Source of the DNA: Pseudomonadota bacterium | GTDB lineage: Bacteria; Pseudomonadota; Gammaproteobacteria; Xanthomonadales; Xanthomonadaceae | Direction: 5' to 3' | NCBI GenBank assembly: GCA_018242485.1 | Contig: JAFEBV010000017.1 | Span: 62,001 to 126,000, forward strand | DNA length: 64,000 nucleotides | Shown: positions 62,875 to 64,000 of the stretch, piece after piece | How the letters are laid out: each line of letters opens with the position of its first letter | How positions within the stretch are numbered: the stretch's first letter is position 1 | Notes under the pieces: generated by a model | What the model was told of the DNA's origin: nothing | What the model saw: the letters and a program-made list of their open reading frames with translations, nothing else | Database searches by the model: none | Made by a program: the position numbers and the translations under genes

Positions 62875-63561
62875 ATGAAGATGCGGTGGCTGATCCTGAT
62901 GCTGGCTTGCGCATGCCCGGTGGTGTGGGCGCAGCAGATGACATCCGACAAGGACAAGCTCAGTTACGCCGTCGGCTACGATTTCGGCCGCAGCGTGGCC
63001 GACAACAAGCTCGACATCGACCCGGCGCTGATGCTGCGCGCCGTGCAGGATGGCATGGCGCACAAGACCCCCGCGCTGCCGCCGCAACAGATCGGGCAGA
63101 TGCTGCATGCGCTCAAGCAGAAGTTGTATGCGCAGGCCAAGGCCGAGTTCGACAAGGCCTCCGCGGAGAACAAGGCGGCCAGTGACGCGCTGCTGGCGAA
63201 GAACCGCATCAAGGCAGGTGTGAAGGTGCTGCCCAGCGGCGTGCAGTACCGCGTCATCCAGCAAGGTAGTGGGCCCAGCCCGCGCCCCGACGGGCAGGCG
63301 CGCATCCTGTACAAAGTGACGGTTGCCACCGGGCAGGAATTCGTCAGCAGCTACACCACACCGAACCCGCAGCCGACGTCCATCGTCATCAACGAATCGC
63401 CGCTGGCCGGCGTGCGGCAGATCCTGCCGATGATGCGCCAGGGTGCGCACTGGGAAGTCCTGTTGCCACCGGATCAGGCCTACGGCGCCAGCCCCGGCTC
63501 GCCGGTCGGGCCCAATCAGGCGCTGCTGATGGACATCAAGATGGTCGAGGTGCTCAAGTAG
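62875..63561 (+). CDS. FKBP-type peptidyl-prolyl isomerase, FkpA/Mip type
   Basis: A 228-residue exported isomerase. Signal peptide about 1-19 (MKMRWLILMLACACPVVWA). An N-terminal helical dimerisation region follows (DKDKLSYAVGYDFGRSVADN, ALKQKLYAQAKAEFDKASAE). The FKBP domain from about 120 has VLPSGVQYRVIQQGSG, ARILYKVTVATGQEFVSSY and a late WEVLLPPDQAYG. The usual GxxFDSS stretch is replaced by GQEFVSSY, so catalysis may be reduced; the chaperone role would remain. GGAGAA at 62864-62869 sets the start. A DUF1289-NUDIX gene follows after 31 bases. Confidence 0.88.
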   Translation: MKMRWLILMLACACPVVWAQQMTSDKDKLSYAVGYDFGRSVADNKLDIDPALMLRAVQDGMAHKTPALPPQQIGQMLHALKQKLYAQAKAEFDKASAENKAASDALLAKNRIKAGVKVLPSGVQYRVIQQGSGPSPRPDGQARILYKVTVATGQEFVSSYTTPNPQPTSIVINESPLAGVRQILPMMRQGAHWEVLLPPDQAYGASPGSPVGPNQALLMDIKMVEVLK

Positions 63562-63592
63562 GCGGGTACCGTCGTAACCGCCGCGCCTGGCC

Positions 63593-64000
63593 ATGATCCC
63601 GCCCGCCCAACCGACCGCCCGCGCGGTACCCAGTCCGTGCATCGGCACCTGCCGGCTGGATGCACACGGTTACTGCGAGGGTTGTCTTCGCAACGGCGAG
63701 GAAATCGCGGGTTGGCTGGGCATGGACGATGCCGCGCGCCGGCATTGCATGGATGTCGTGTTGCCGGCGCGCGCGCAGGCGCAGATCGCTCGTCGTGATT
63801 TCGAACTGAGCGCTGTCGTCCGCGCGCTGCATCCGCTGACGGCGACACCGGCCGCGCCGGGCTGGAATCGCGCCGGCATCGAGGATTTGCTCGCCGATCC
63901 CTTGACCCCTGCCGCGGTGCTGGTGGGGCTGGTGCCGCGCGGTGCGGGCTGGCAGGTGCTGCTCACCCTGCGCACCGCGCAATTGCGCCAGCACGGTGGG
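63593..64000 (+). CDS. DUF1289 fused to a NUDIX hydrolase, 3' end outside the window
   Basis: The frame opens with ATG at 63593 and runs to the last base (136 codons). Residues 15-45 are the DUF1289 motif: PSPCIGTCRLDAHGYCEGCLR with its cysteine cluster. A helical part follows, then from about residue 105 the start of a CoA-pyrophosphatase-type NUDIX domain: AAVLVGLVPRG, QVLLTLRTAQLRQHGG. That RTAQLRQHGG run immediately precedes the NUDIX box in this family; the box itself lies beyond the window. It may hydrolyse CoA or other nucleotide diphosphates. It starts 31 bases after the FKBP stop. Confidence 0.75.
   Translation, partial: MIPPAQPTARAVPSPCIGTCRLDAHGYCEGCLRNGEEIAGWLGMDDAARRHCMDVVLPARAQAQIARRDFELSAVVRALHPLTATPAAPGWNRAGIEDLLADPLTPAAVLVGLVPRGAGWQVLLTLRTAQLRQHGG

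Overview
The window is a chromosomal segment of a GC-rich gammaproteobacterium. Gene content points to the order Xanthomonadales (Xanthomonadaceae or Rhodanobacteraceae). The clearest clue is an O-antigen/LPS export locus lying between a metB-like gene and etfA/etfB, the location known for the hypervariable LPS cluster of Xanthomonas. A large TonB-dependent receptor, a secreted S53 peptidase and many small hairpin repeats between genes fit the same group. No rRNA, tRNA, CRISPR array, transposase or phage gene was seen. Species assignment is not possible from the sequence alone.

Layout. 1-1440: the 3' part of an OmpA-like gene and a YdcH-type small protein. 1674-4614: cystathionine beta-synthase and a cystathionine gamma-lyase/synthase. 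4905-13518: a compact LPS/O-antigen cluster (wzm, wzt, a sulfotransferase-RgpF fusion, an acyltransferase, two sugar epimerases and a decayed RgpF remnant). 13579-17036: succinyl-CoA:3-ketoacid CoA-transferase and the electron-transfer flavoprotein. 17186-25348: sulfate assimilation (cysG, cysB, cysJIH), interrupted by a TumE/TumA toxin-antitoxin pair that carries its own operator array. 25596-38280: an ATP-grasp protein, the S53 protease, aceE, an ABC exporter, a diguanylate cyclase and a DUF6600 protein. 38317-46623: a complex-I-associated dehydrogenase, soluble lytic transglycosylase, TonB receptor, rpoZ and icd.

46775-49773 holds the least explained block. It encodes a TIR-transmembrane-TPR protein, a lysine/alanine-rich protein and a 51-residue protein, all on the minus strand. 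The two smaller proteins are otherwise unrelated but end in the same PIIINK tail. This is my best candidate for an undescribed system.

49845-64000: cysK, then the phosphate regulon (phoB, phoR, phoU, pstSCAB and a divergent phosphate porin) with rnt embedded. Three Pho boxes are visible; the two on the minus strand have a -10 exactly 10 bp away. PhoR has lost its membrane anchor. After this come nth behind remnants of an rnf/rsx operon, an enoyl-CoA hydratase, an FKBP isomerase and a DUF1289-NUDIX gene cut by the window edge.

Sulfur is the recurring metabolic theme: sulfate reduction to sulfide (cysG/H/I/J under CysB), capture as cysteine (cysK), transsulfuration (cbs, metB), and a sulfotransferase domain in the LPS cluster that would use the same activated sulfate. 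Dispersed hairpin repeats of several families fill most intergenic gaps, and one heptamer family has entered the reading frame of aceE.
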